From the NCBI GenBank assembly GCA_945897435.1, contig CAMDFJ010000010.1, positions 1-42,633 on the forward strand: a DNA stretch of 42,633 nucleotides, written 5' to 3'. Both the position numbers and the translations under genes were made by a program. Positions within the stretch are counted from its first letter, which is position 1, and every line of letters starts with the position of its first letter. The notes below the pieces were generated by a model. That model was given only the letters and a program-made list of their open reading frames with translations. It ran no database searches and was not told the DNA's origin. This DNA comes from Candidatus Kuenenia stuttgartensis. GTDB lineage: Bacteria; Planctomycetota; Planctomycetia; Pirellulales; UBA1268. Positions 33,757-42,113 of the stretch are shown here, piece after piece.

Positions 33757-36700
33757 TCAAAATGGAAGCGGCAGCAGCAGCGTCCGACGGATCCAGTATT
33801 CCAGTTCGGTCATCAGGTCGCCCGTGACCGGGGGATTGCCAACCGCCTGATACGGCGGACGCGGTGCCATCGGCTCGCCGCTGAAGTCGAGCCGCAGTTC
33901 GGGAACGTCGGCCCCGGTTCTCGAAAGGGTGATCGTGTGGGCCACAGGATCGCCCTGGACCTCGCAGCCGGTGAGCATGTGGGGCTGGGTCATGATCTTG
34001 TCGTCGACGAGCAGGGCATGGCCGGTCCGCTTGTCGAGGCAGAGCAGGCTGAGCCTGGGCCGGTCGGCATCCCGACCCGGAACCAACTGTCGGGCGAAGA
34101 GCAGCACCGGCAGGCCGGTCGGCTGCCGCTGATGGATCGCATGCCGCACGACCGTCGCCGGCACCGGCCAGAGTGACTCACCGGAGTTGCGGTCGATCGC
34201 CCAGATCGCGCCCGTGAACGGGGCCTGCGGTTCCTCTCCGGCGACCATCTGAGGAAGCGGCTGCACGCCGCCGAGCTTCTGGATGTACTGTTGTTCCGCG
34301 TTGGTCTCACGCCTGCCCACGATCACGAGCAGGCGGTCCTGCCAGGGCAAGACCTGCAGCTGCTGGAGGCCGCCTTGCATCTCCGGAAGCCGAACGCGAA
34401 ACCGGAGCGTCGCATCGGCGATGTCGAGAACCGCGAGATCGCCGGAGGGCTCGACAACGGCCAGCAGACCGGGGCCCGCTGCCGCCGCCCGCGACTCGCC
34501 GGAAAACTCGCCGAGCACGGTCCGCAGAGATGTCGCGGGATCAAACCGCACGAGCCTGACCCGGGGCGAAAGATCACCGGAGAAATCCCGACGGGCCCGG
34601 CGACGCTGACGGCTTCCCCCCCCGGCCGGGGCCGGGGGCACGCCGCCCGAGTCGCCGGCCGCCTCTTCGTGCGGCTGCCTGCCTGCAATCTGACAGGGCT
34701 CGACGGCGACGATCATCCGCCCCGAAACCATGACCCGATTGTGAATGACGGGCGCGTCGCAGCGACCCAGGATTCGTCCGTCAACGAGCGACACCACCTG
34801 CGCCTCTCGACCGTCATTCGGACAGACGCATGCCACGGAGCCGTCGCAGATCAGATCACCCGCCACCGGCAGTCTGTGTCGCTGCCAGAGCACGACGCCC
34901 GTGAGCGGATCGCGCAGTTCGAGCATTCGGTCGGCGAGGATCAGAACGCCTGCCGAGGAGACCCGCAGGCCGAGGCCATGGGCGAGGCCGTCGTCGGGCT
35001 CGGAGATGCGCATTCCCAGCGGAAAGGCGGCCCCACGACGCTGCGGACGAATTCTGCGGCCGATTTCGAAGTTGCCCCCACCGGGATGGTGCGGCAAGCC
35101 GTTCTCAGCGTCGCCGACGAGCCAGAGCCGCCGCGGCGTGGCCGAGGCCAGCCGCGGACCATTGGTCTGAGAGGCGGCATCCGATTGGTCCGGGAGGGCG
35201 AACGCGGCCACGAACGGCCCCGATCTGACGACAAGCAGCGGCCCAAAAACGATCGCCTCCGCCCCGCCCGGCTGGAAGACCGTACCCATGCCACCCGCCT
35301 TGCCGTCCTGATCGAATCGAAACGGCTCGCCAAGCCGGCGGCCGAAGCCATCGCTTGCGACCAAGGCCTGGGTCTGCATCTCGAAGCCGAGTTTCAGGCC
35401 CGGAATCGCTGCCGATGGATCCTCCACGACGGGAATCGGAAGCACCCGGGACAGTCGCATCGACTCCTCCGGCCGAACCTGTCTCCCACGGTGGGAATCG
35501 ACTCGGCCCAGCGGCCAGCCCGGCTCCAGAGACAAGTCCTCCTCCGGCGGAGGATCCGCCGTCCCGGCATCGGCAACGAGCATCTGCAGCCACCGTCGCT
35601 GCAGGCCTGGTGCGGAGGCATCGTCCGCGCTTGCGTCTGCATCGCCTGGTGGCAGGGGACCAGGTCGGCCGAGGAGGCCGACGAGCGTGGACCGAACCGA
35701 CATCGCCCGGGGATGGTCGCCGAAATACTCGAGGAACCGTCGCATCCGCTCCGCGTCGGGGGTCGCCGCCGTCGTCAGACCTGCCGCCTCGTTGTCGACG
35801 AAGGCCTCGATCTCTCCGCGCAACGCCGGCGAAGCGTCGCGGAGCAGGGTCCCGAGCCGCCCCTGAAACCAGCGGGGCTCCGTCAGGGAAAGGCTGCCGT
35901 CCGAGAGATCGTCGAGCAGTCCAGAGCCACGGCGGTCGAGCATCGGCTCCTCAAAAAGTCTGCGGCAGGACTGCCATGCGGCCGGGAGGTTCCCCGCCCG
36001 GAGAAAGCTGTCGGTCGCGAGGCAGAGCATCGGCCGGGCACGCGGCAGCGGTTCGCCGGCGGCGAGCATTTCCTTCCAGACCGCTGCGGCGGCATCAAAG
36101 TCGGTCCGCATCCCGTGAAACAGGGCATCGGAGACGATGTCGGCGGGAATCCGACCCGGGTCGGCCAGCCGGGCTTCACGAATCAGCCGAAGCCCATCGG
36201 CGACATGGCCACGATCGAGCTCCAACTGTCCGCGCCAGACGGCTGGCCAGGGGTCGGCGGGCCGCTCCCTCGAGGCCGTTTCGATTCTCGCTTCGAGCGG
36301 CGCGGCCTGATGGAAGACGTCGAGCGAGTCGACGCCCTGCGAGACGATCTCGTCTCGGCAGGCCATCAGATTGCCAGGCACCGTGCCCCCGCGGGCAGGC
36401 GACCGGCCTGCCACGGTGCCCGTCTCGAGGTCAACCTCGATCACCTCGGGCGTGTCGAGCGGAAGAAAAAACCGGTTGTTGGTCAGGATGCCGCGGCCGC
36501 TGGGGCTGGCACCATCGAGCGACAACGGCCTGCCCCAGACGCGTTGTCCGTCGGCCAGAGACAGTGCATCGACGGCATGCCGGGCGACGATGATCACCTT
36601 CCCGTCAACAACGCCGGCCACGTAGAGGGAGTCGCCGCGGGCCACCTCCCATTTGAGCTCGCCGGTCCGCAGGTTGAGGCAGCGGAGCTGATCGGATTCC

Positions 36701-38592
36701 GAAGGGGCAAGGATCGCGACGCCGGAATTCATCACCACGGCACCGTCCCGCCAGCCCGTCGAACCGAAGCCGAGGCCGCCCAGTTGACCGTTGAAGATGA
36801 TCCCGCGAAACATCCCCGGAGCCTGAACCCTGACCCCGCCGCGAATCAGCTGGGCTCCCTGGGACGAGGGCATCGGGTAGTTCGATGCCCAGAGCAGCGC
36901 CCGTGTCGCGAGATCGACGGCGACAACGGCGCCGGCGCCGGTCGGGCAGACGAGAACGCCTTCCGCGAACGACGGGGAGAGCCCGGCCATCCTGCGGGAC
37001 TGCGAAAGCGGGCCATCGGTCGATTGTTCGTCGAGTTCCGCCAGCGGCTGTGACCAGAGCAGGCGACCGTCGGCGGCGGCAAGCACATCGAGCCTGATCT
37101 CGCCCCGCTCCTCGACGAGCACGAACAGCTGATCCCCAACCGTCAGCGGTGCTCCCATGTACCATGCCTCGGCCGGCTGCTCCTCCTCAGAAGCGGCCCC
37201 TGGCAACCGCCAACGAAGGGTCCCTTTGTCGAGGATGTCGTAGGCCGCCAGCGAATTGCTGCGGAGGCTGCCTCGCCCATTGCCATTGAGGCCAAACTGG
37301 GGCTGGCCGACGTTCGGCCCGACTGAGCCGCCGGCATCGGACTCGATCGCGAACACCAATCGGCCATCGCTCGAGAGCTGGCCCCGGGTCGAGTCGGCGA
37401 ACACCCCCTGCTCCGCTGCGATCCCCTTGGCATCGCCAGGCTCCGCATCGGCATCGACCGCCCCGTCGACACCAAGCTCGTCGGCCCAGGTCGCGGCGGC
37501 ACCGGCCGTCTGTAGCCAGACCCTCTTGCCAGACTCGAAATCGACTGCCAGCAGCCCGAGCGGAGTTCTGGCGAGAAGCAGGTTGCCGACAGCCAGCGGC
37601 GTCCCCGCGGGCAGAAGGGGGGTGTCGCGATCGGCATACATCTTGCGACGCCTCTCCAGCAGCCGGGCCTCCTCCGGATGCCGAGTCAGCGGCACGCGAA
37701 ACCTCGGCACCAGCAGCGGTCGCGAGGCGACCACGAGGGCGTTGCGGGCGGCATCGCCGCGATGCAGCCACCACTCCGAAGACCGTTGTCGTGCCGCAGC
37801 GGGGGACCCGCCGCCGATCGCGGCCAGGAATTCTGCGGCTCTCCCAGGCGGAAACGAGAGCGGGAGATCCCGACCGCCGATCCGCACCGACCGGGCTGCA
37901 TTCGGCCGCGCCGCCTCCAGAATGGAGATCGCGGTGGTGCGTTCGCCGGTCAGCCAGAAGGCCCGCGCCCGCATCAGCGACAGCGTCGGCTCAAACTCAG
38001 CGCCGTCGACGCCAGAGAGCCTGTCGAGCCAGACCGCCGCCGCCAACGGCTGGTCGGCATCCATTGCCTCGAGCGCGGCAAGCAGCGTCGCCCGCCTGCC
38101 GGCCGGCGTATGAAACCAGCGTCGGGCCACGGCGACGATGCCGGCAGAGTCGCCGCTCGCAATGGCCGCTTCGAGGAGTTGCTCGGCGCGGGCGCGAAAC
38201 TGGAGCGAGTAGGCGTCACGGCCTTGGGGCGGAAGGCCTCCCACCATCCCTGCAGCCTCTGCCTTGATGCTCCGCGAGGTCGTTCCGCGCGGATCGGGTT
38301 TGAAGAAGAAGTCGCGGTCGTTCGCCAGGATCTCGTCGAGCAGCGTGGCCGCATCACTCCAACGACCGTCGTCGAGCAGTCGACGGCAGCGGTCGAGTTG
38401 CCGCTCCTTGAGTCTGTCTGTCGGCAACGAGATGCCGGCGACGGGCTCATCGCCATCCGGTTCCGCGGGCGTTTCGGCATCGGCTGCAGCGGTCGCGTCC
38501 TCGGCTGCGAGGGCCGCGGGCGGGAACCACGAAACCAGCGCCAGGGTGCCGGCGACGGCCAGGACCGTTAGGGGGTGGAGGCGGCGGGCCAT
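33757..38592 (-). CDS. Very large exported PQQ-like beta-propeller repeat protein
   Basis: A 1611-residue protein. The ATG at 38592 follows TGAGGAA at good spacing and begins a signal peptide (MARRLHPLTVLAVAGTLALV, cleavage after ALAAED). Residues about 50-200 are helical and TPR-like (RLLDDGRWSDAATLLDEIL, YSLQFRARAEQLLEAAI). Then come repeated four-strand propeller blades of the PQQ/BamB kind (LRCLNLRTGELKWEVA, VDALSLADGQRVWGRPL, GAIWAIDRNSGESLWPV, LLCLDKRTGHALLVD), with a second helical stretch in the middle. It is unlikely to bind PQQ as an enzyme cofactor; a scaffold or surface role is more likely. It begins the long minus-strand array. Confidence 0.88.
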   Translation of the reverse strand: MARRLHPLTVLAVAGTLALVSWFPPAALAAEDATAAADAETPAEPDGDEPVAGISLPTDRLKERQLDRCRRLLDDGRWSDAATLLDEILANDRDFFFKPDPRGTTSRSIKAEAAGMVGGLPPQGRDAYSLQFRARAEQLLEAAIASGDSAGIVAVARRWFHTPAGRRATLLAALEAMDADQPLAAAVWLDRLSGVDGAEFEPTLSLMRARAFWLTGERTTAISILEAARPNAARSVRIGGRDLPLSFPPGRAAEFLAAIGGGSPAAARQRSSEWWLHRGDAARNALVVASRPLLVPRFRVPLTRHPEEARLLERRRKMYADRDTPLLPAGTPLAVGNLLLARTPLGLLAVDFESGKRVWLQTAGAAATWADELGVDGAVDADAEPGDAKGIAAEQGVFADSTRGQLSSDGRLVFAIESDAGGSVGPNVGQPQFGLNGNGRGSLRSNSLAAYDILDKGTLRWRLPGAASEEEQPAEAWYMGAPLTVGDQLFVLVEERGEIRLDVLAAADGRLLWSQPLAELDEQSTDGPLSQSRRMAGLSPSFAEGVLVCPTGAGAVVAVDLATRALLWASNYPMPSSQGAQLIRGGVRVQAPGMFRGIIFNGQLGGLGFGSTGWRDGAVVMNSGVAILAPSESDQLRCLNLRTGELKWEVARGDSLYVAGVVDGKVIIVARHAVDALSLADGQRVWGRPLSLDGASPSGRGILTNNRFFLPLDTPEVIEVDLETGTVAGRSPARGGTVPGNLMACRDEIVSQGVDSLDVFHQAAPLEARIETASRERPADPWPAVWRGQLELDRGHVADGLRLIREARLADPGRIPADIVSDALFHGMRTDFDAAAAVWKEMLAAGEPLPRARPMLCLATDSFLRAGNLPAAWQSCRRLFEEPMLDRRGSGLLDDLSDGSLSLTEPRWFQGRLGTLLRDASPALRGEIEAFVDNEAAGLTTAATPDAERMRRFLEYFGDHPRAMSVRSTLVGLLGRPGPLPPGDADASADDASAPGLQRRWLQMLVADAGTADPPPEEDLSLEPGWPLGRVDSHRGRQVRPEESMRLSRVLPIPVVEDPSAAIPGLKLGFEMQTQALVASDGFGRRLGEPFRFDQDGKAGGMGTVFQPGGAEAIVFGPLLVVRSGPFVAAFALPDQSDAASQTNGPRLASATPRRLWLVGDAENGLPHHPGGGNFEIGRRIRPQRRGAAFPLGMRISEPDDGLAHGLGLRVSSAGVLILADRMLELRDPLTGVVLWQRHRLPVAGDLICDGSVACVCPNDGREAQVVSLVDGRILGRCDAPVIHNRVMVSGRMIVAVEPCQIAGRQPHEEAAGDSGGVPPAPAGGGSRQRRRARRDFSGDLSPRVRLVRFDPATSLRTVLGEFSGESRAAAAGPGLLAVVEPSGDLAVLDIADATLRFRVRLPEMQGGLQQLQVLPWQDRLLVIVGRRETNAEQQYIQKLGGVQPLPQMVAGEEPQAPFTGAIWAIDRNSGESLWPVPATVVRHAIHQRQPTGLPVLLFARQLVPGRDADRPRLSLLCLDKRTGHALLVDDKIMTQPHMLTGCEVQGDPVAHTITLSRTGADVPELRLDFSGEPMAPRPPYQAVGNPPVTGDLMTELEYWIRRTLLLPLPF

Positions 38593-38853
38593 CACATTCC
38601 TCAGGGGCGTTGTCCCCGAGGCCTCGACCGAATGGGCGGACGGACCGGAAAAGGCCCAAAGGCCGCCCGGCCCCGGACACAACACCGACCGTATCACGAT
38701 CTGCCGCCATATCTTACGGCCGGTCGGGGCTGGCCAGCAAGGAACGGCTGGAACCCTGACCGGCGCCGGTCGAACCGCCCCAAACCGGGGCCCAGTCCGG
38801 TCGGTCGGCGGTCTGAGGAGGCCATTTTTTCGATGATTTCGCGGGATTTCGGG

Positions 38854-38881
38854 TTGCAATTTCAATTCCAGACCCTCTAAT
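38854..38881 (+). promoter_or_regulatory. Sigma70-like promoter of the HU gene
   Basis: TTGCAA (38854-38859) and TCTAAT (38876-38881) are separated by 16 bp and match four and five of six consensus bases. They lie in a locally AT-rich stretch about 90 bp before the HU start. Predicted transcription starts near 38888, giving a leader of about 84 nt with the hairpin below. Confidence 0.5.
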
Positions 38882-38894
38882 CAGCGACGCTTTC

Positions 38895-38936
38895 GGCAGT
38901 GCATGCCGGGCTCCACGAAGCGGTGGGGGTACTGCC
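38895..38936 (+). promoter_or_regulatory. Leader hairpin in the HU 5' untranslated region
   Basis: GGCAGT (38895-38900) pairs with ACTGCC (38931-38936), and inside it CCAC (38913-38916) pairs with GTGG (38923-38926). The structure sits between the putative promoter and the ribosome-binding site and could stabilise the message or respond to regulation. Its role is unproven. Confidence 0.4.
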
Positions 38937-38958
38937 GCACAACATTTTTTCTCTTTTC

Positions 38959-38974
38959 GGAGGAATTGGCGATG
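38959..38974 (+). promoter_or_regulatory. Strong ribosome-binding site that fixes the HU start
   Basis: CGGAGGAATTGGCGATG places GGAGGA about eight bases before the ATG at 38972. This decides the start against the in-frame ATG at 38903, which has no such site. Confidence 0.85.
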
Positions 38975-39301
38975 GCAAAGAAGTCGGGAAGCAAGCCCAT
39001 GACGAAGACGGAGATCATGCGAAGCATCTCCGAGACGACTGGTCTGCAGAAGAAGGACGTGGTTGCGGTGATGGAGGCCCTCACCGACGAGATCCAAAAG
39101 GCACTGAAGAACTCCGGCATCGGCGTCTTCTCGATCCCCGGCCTGGTGAAGGTCGAGCGTCGCAAGGTTCCGGCCCGTCCGGCCCAGAAGGGCGTCAAGA
39201 ATCCCTTCACCGGCGAACTGCAGGATCGTCCGGCCAAGCCGGCGAGCGTCAAGGTTCGCGTTCGTGCCCTGAAGAACCTCAAGGCAATGGTTCAGGGCTG
39301 A
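38972..39301 (+). CDS. HU/IHF-family histone-like DNA-binding protein
   Basis: A 109-residue protein. HU dimers bend and compact DNA. MTKTEIMRSISETTGLQKKD and VVAVMEALTDEIQKALKNSG form the helical dimer base. GVFSIPGLVKVERRKVPARP gives the first beta hairpin; the arm region (GVKNPFTGELQDRP) contains the family Asn-Pro; KVRVRALKNLKAMVQG ends it. The tail and arm are rich in Pro, Ala and Lys, as in planctomycete HU proteins. It stands alone with its own promoter and terminator. Confidence 0.93.
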   Translation: MAKKSGSKPMTKTEIMRSISETTGLQKKDVVAVMEALTDEIQKALKNSGIGVFSIPGLVKVERRKVPARPAQKGVKNPFTGELQDRPAKPASVKVRVRALKNLKAMVQG

Positions 39302-39307
39302 GCCCAC

Positions 39308-39333
39308 GGAACGGCTGATAACGAAGCCGTTCC
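39308..39333 (+). other. Perfect 9-bp-stem hairpin after the HU gene
   Basis: GGAACGGCT (39308-39316) pairs perfectly with AGCCGTTCC (39325-39333) across an eight-base loop, starting seven bases after the HU stop. It is not followed by a T-run, so it may protect the 3' end of the message rather than terminate it. Confidence 0.6.
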
Positions 39334-39337
39334 TAAA

Positions 39338-39382
39338 GAACTCAATACTAGGGAACTCAACTCTAGCGAACTCAATCGGAGA
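39338..39382. repeat. Three 15-bp tandem repeats downstream of HU
   Basis: GAACTCAATACTAGG, GAACTCAACTCTAGC and GAACTCAATCGGAGA follow at an exact 15-bp pitch; the first eight bases GAACTCAA are identical in all three. They lie between two hairpins in the HU 3' region. A protein- or RNA-binding site is possible. Confidence 0.75.
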
Positions 39383-39420
39383 CGGGCGGTGTCCTCAAGG
39401 ACATCGCCCGTCTTCTTTTC
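39381..39420 (+). terminator. Rho-independent terminator of the HU gene
   Basis: GACGGGCGGTGTCC pairs with GGACATCGCCCGTC across a TCAA loop (14 pairs, one G-T wobble), and TCTTCTTTTC follows. This is a clear intrinsic terminator on the plus strand. Confidence 0.9.
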
Positions 39421-39453
39421 TCAGGGCAATTCTCCCGGCGATGGTTTGCCGGT

Positions 39454-39471
39454 GTCCGCAAACAGGCGGAC
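39454..39471. other. 6-bp-stem hairpin next to the tRNA 3' end
   Basis: GTCCGC pairs with GCGGAC across AAACAG and is followed on the plus strand by AAAAAA; on the minus strand a T-run lies between the tRNA 3' end and this hairpin. The order is wrong for a standard terminator of the tRNA, but the T-run itself may help stop or process the transcript. Confidence 0.4.
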
Positions 39472-39478
39472 AAAAAAG

Positions 39479-39551
<73 letters not shown>

Positions 39552-39580
39552 AACTGAACGACCGGTTCAACGGGTCAAGA

Positions 39581-39608
39581 GCGGTCCAAAACCGGGCGAA
39601 TGGACCGC
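39581..39608. other. Perfect 7-bp-stem hairpin between the kinase stop and tRNA-Phe
   Basis: GCGGTCC pairs perfectly with GGACCGC across a 14-base loop. It lies downstream of the kinase gene and upstream of the tRNA on the same strand. No good T-run follows, so it is at best a weak terminator; it might separate the two transcripts. Confidence 0.4.
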
Positions 39609-39646
39609 GAACGACGCTCTTTTCCTAGGCGTCAGAGGTGCTCGTG

Positions 39647-41230
39647 TCAACGCTCGCCCGTGGCGGACGGGTGCGGCATCGATCCTGCCCGACCGCGGCT
39701 GGCCGAAAGGAGCGACAACGCCTGGACCACAAGCAGGACCCCGAACGAGCCGCAGCCGATCAGGGCCGGAGAACCCGAGAAAAACGGCCGATTCGACCAA
39801 CCAGCCGCCTGCTGCAGGGCCGCCGCTACGGCCGCAAACAGCAGGCCAAACGCCAGGGCCACCGCCGCTGACCGCCCCAGAGCCAGACCAAGATCTCGGA
39901 GCGATACATTCTGAAACAGATCTCTGACGAACCTGCCTGGTGCCTGGAGCGCGTCCTCGATCGCGGCGAGCGGCCCCCTCTCGACGGCCTGGGCTCCTGG
40001 CCAGTCGAAAGCATCGGCCGTTCCTTCCAACGCAATCCCAGGCACGACTGCCACCTCGTCGGCCACTGATAGTCCGCCCCGGAGCGAATCCCTGCTGCTG
40101 GAAGGCTGCCCGGAGCCTGACGACCCCTGCATGGCGAGCGGTTTCCGCGGCATCGGCACCGGTGCGGGAGGCGTCCATTTCTTGAGCCGCTGGATCACCT
40201 CTTCGGCCGAAGCTGGACGATCCTCCGGATCTTTGCGCATCATCGCCTCGATCACGGCCGCGAATGCGGCGCTGATCTTTGGCGCGCGGCTGCGAACCGG
40301 CACGGGCTCCTCCGAAAGCTGCCGACGCGCCTTCTCCTCGCGGGTGCCGTCGGGAAAGGGCACGCTGCCGGTCACGGCGAAGTAGAGCGTGCAGCCGAGG
40401 CTGTAGATGTCGGCTGGGGCGCGGGCGTCGTCCGGGAGGCGAATCTGCTCGGGAGCCATGTAGTCCATCGTGCCGATGATCCGACCGGCGACGATCGATT
40501 CGGTGTCGAAGGTCGACCCAGCAAGCCCAAGGTCGAGCACCTTGACCCGGCCGTCCGCGGTCACCAGCAGGTTTCCGGGCTTCACGTCGCGATGGGTCAC
40601 ACCGCACTCGTGGGCGTAGCCCAGTCCCCGGGCTGCCTGCGTGATCACAGAAGCGGCCGCAACCTCGTCGAGCGGGCCGTAGCGTTGCACCTGGCGGCGG
40701 AGATCGAGCCCCTCGATGTATTCGGTGACGAGGTAATAGACCTTGCCGTCGTGACCTGCATCGAGCGCTCGCAGGAGATTCTCATGGTCGAGTTCGCCAA
40801 GCCGCTCGATCTCGCGAAGAAACGCCTTCTCGGAGGCCGGGGTTGCCTTGTCCTTCGTCAGCACCTTGACCGCCACGATCCGCCGCATCATGCCGTGCTG
40901 TGCCTTGAACACCCGGCCCATCCCCCCCTGCCCGATCTGGTCGAGGATCCGGTACTGGCCGAGGGAGAGCTTGCTCCGCCCCTCGAGCAGCTGCGACGCC
41001 TGGAATCGGGTCAGAAGGCCGCGCTCGATCAGAGCACCGGCCAGCGCCTTGTCCCAGGCCACTGCATCGGCGGCCGCCACGCTGCCGGCAGCGGTGAGCG
41101 TTGATTCGGCTGCGGTGATCGCAGTCTCGTCGATGATGCCGCTCAGGAGCGCCGAGTCGCGAAAGCGGCGTTTGGGCCGCTGCTGGACCGGACCCGAGGC
41201 CGGCGTTTCCGATGGCGGGATGGAACTCAT
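39647..41230 (-). CDS. Membrane-anchored Ser/Thr protein kinase
   Basis: A 527-residue kinase from the ATG at 41230. Residues about 25-90 form the short helical segment common ahead of planctomycete kinases (LIERGLLTRFQASQLLEG). The kinase domain follows: GQGGMGRVF (100-108), Lys122 in VAVKV, Glu140, HRDVKPGN (213-220), DLG at 233-235 in place of DFG, and MAPEQ (259-). All catalytic residues are present, so it should be active. The C-terminus has two hydrophobic helices (AVALAFGLLFAAVAAALQQA; LIGCGSFGVLLVVQALSLL) with a short tail, placing the kinase in the cytoplasm. No PASTA or sensor repeats are seen. The signal is unknown. Confidence 0.93.
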   Translation of the reverse strand: MSSIPPSETPASGPVQQRPKRRFRDSALLSGIIDETAITAAESTLTAAGSVAAADAVAWDKALAGALIERGLLTRFQASQLLEGRSKLSLGQYRILDQIGQGGMGRVFKAQHGMMRRIVAVKVLTKDKATPASEKAFLREIERLGELDHENLLRALDAGHDGKVYYLVTEYIEGLDLRRQVQRYGPLDEVAAASVITQAARGLGYAHECGVTHRDVKPGNLLVTADGRVKVLDLGLAGSTFDTESIVAGRIIGTMDYMAPEQIRLPDDARAPADIYSLGCTLYFAVTGSVPFPDGTREEKARRQLSEEPVPVRSRAPKISAAFAAVIEAMMRKDPEDRPASAEEVIQRLKKWTPPAPVPMPRKPLAMQGSSGSGQPSSSRDSLRGGLSVADEVAVVPGIALEGTADAFDWPGAQAVERGPLAAIEDALQAPGRFVRDLFQNVSLRDLGLALGRSAAVALAFGLLFAAVAAALQQAAGWSNRPFFSGSPALIGCGSFGVLLVVQALSLLSASRGRAGSMPHPSATGER

Positions 41231-41299
41231 GTCGGCAGAAATACGGATCGCTGAAGGGGCCTGCCCGAGAGGCTGGGGACGGCACAAGTCTACCCCCTG

Positions 41300-41325
41300 A
41301 AAAACCGGCCTGCGCCTCGGGCCGG
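41300..41325 (-). terminator. Rho-independent terminator of the second RluA-type gene
   Basis: On the minus strand CCGGCC pairs with GGCCGG across nine bases and is followed by TTTTTC. It lies after the stop at 41414 and before the kinase start at 41230, so the kinase is likely transcribed from its own promoter. Confidence 0.7.
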
Positions 41326-41413
41326 CCTGGGGCGACTTTGGGGCAAATTGGGCCGACGGCTGGGCAGGATCACGGGAGGCCGGCCCGGCCTTGCCCCTCA
41401 GGCCGTTCGGTGG

Positions 41414-42106
41414 TTACCGGCCCGGAACAGGCGGTCTCAGGAGCGAGGGAAACCGCTCAGCCCAGCCTGCGGGCAGCGGTGCCTCCAGAATCAGTCTCGC
41501 GGCCGTGGCCGGATGATCGAGGGCGAGGCGGCTGGAGTGGAGGGCGATGCCATCTTCGAATGGCAGTCTGGCACCGTAGCGGCGATCGCCCACGATCGGG
41601 CAACGGCGGCTGGAAAGCTGCAGCCGGAGCTGATGCCTTCGTCCGGTGGACGGCTGCAGTTCGACGAGCGACGCCTCCCCCGCGCGGCGAACGACCCTGG
41701 CCCGCACGTGGGCCGCCCGCCTGGTCCCGGGAGAATCGTGGTCCTCGAGCATGTCGTTCCAGTCGAGCCAGGTGCCGAGCGGCCCGGGAAACCGCCCTTC
41801 GACCACGGCGACATACTCCTTGTCCACGGTCCGATCGCGAAACTGGCGGGCGAGGTCGGCCGCCGCAGCCCGGGTTCGGGCCACCACGACCGCACCCGAA
41901 ACAGGGGCATCGAGCCGGCTGACCACGCCAAGGAAGCCCTCCTCGTCGGCTTCGGCCCCGAAAGACGCCCGAGGCCCCAGATCCCGCTGCAGGATCGAGA
42001 AGACGCTTTCGACTCCCTGCGGGGCATTGGCCGTTGCCAGACCCGCAGGCTTGAGCAGTACGATGAGATGCCTGTCTTCGAAGAGCACCGGCAGGCGTGG
42101 AGACAT
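41414..42106 (-). CDS. RluA-type RNA pseudouridine synthase with SRLD active-site motif
   Basis: About 230 residues from the ATG at 42106 (MSPRLPVLFEDRHLIVLLKP); an in-frame ATG at 42115 is the alternative. The core is that of the RluA family: LIVLLKPAGLATANAPQG, the catalytic region VVSRLDAPVSGAVVVARTRA with Asp66, DKEYVAVVEGRF, LQPSTGRRHQLRLQLSSRRC and IVGDRRYGARL. The usual HRLD is SRLD here and TSG is VSG, marking a divergent subgroup, but the catalytic Asp is present. The target is unknown. It is unlike the other RluA-type gene in the window, so they are not recent duplicates. Confidence 0.9.
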   Translation of the reverse strand: MSPRLPVLFEDRHLIVLLKPAGLATANAPQGVESVFSILQRDLGPRASFGAEADEEGFLGVVSRLDAPVSGAVVVARTRAAAADLARQFRDRTVDKEYVAVVEGRFPGPLGTWLDWNDMLEDHDSPGTRRAAHVRARVVRRAGEASLVELQPSTGRRHQLRLQLSSRRCPIVGDRRYGARLPFEDGIALHSSRLALDHPATAARLILEAPLPAGWAERFPSLLRPPVPGR

Positions 42107-42113
42107 AGGTCGC

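Larger units (their letters stand above)
38593..38971. promoter_or_regulatory. 379-bp divergent intergenic region between the PQQ-repeat gene and HU
   Basis: No protein-coding frame here has coding character. The right half carries the HU promoter, leader hairpin and ribosome-binding site listed separately. The left half must include the start signal for the PQQ-repeat gene; I see only weak AT-rich hexamers near 38703-38716 and do not assign one. The spacer is markedly more AT-rich near 38826-38880. Confidence 0.55.

Noticed and set aside
34291-37053. 920-aa plus-strand open frame opposite the PQQ-repeat gene
   Set aside because: Antisense shadow with no recognisable domain; the minus strand shows signal peptide and propeller blades.
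39454-39477. Hairpin plus A-run considered as a tRNA-Phe terminator
   Set aside because: On the tRNA strand the T-run comes before the hairpin, the reverse of the normal order.
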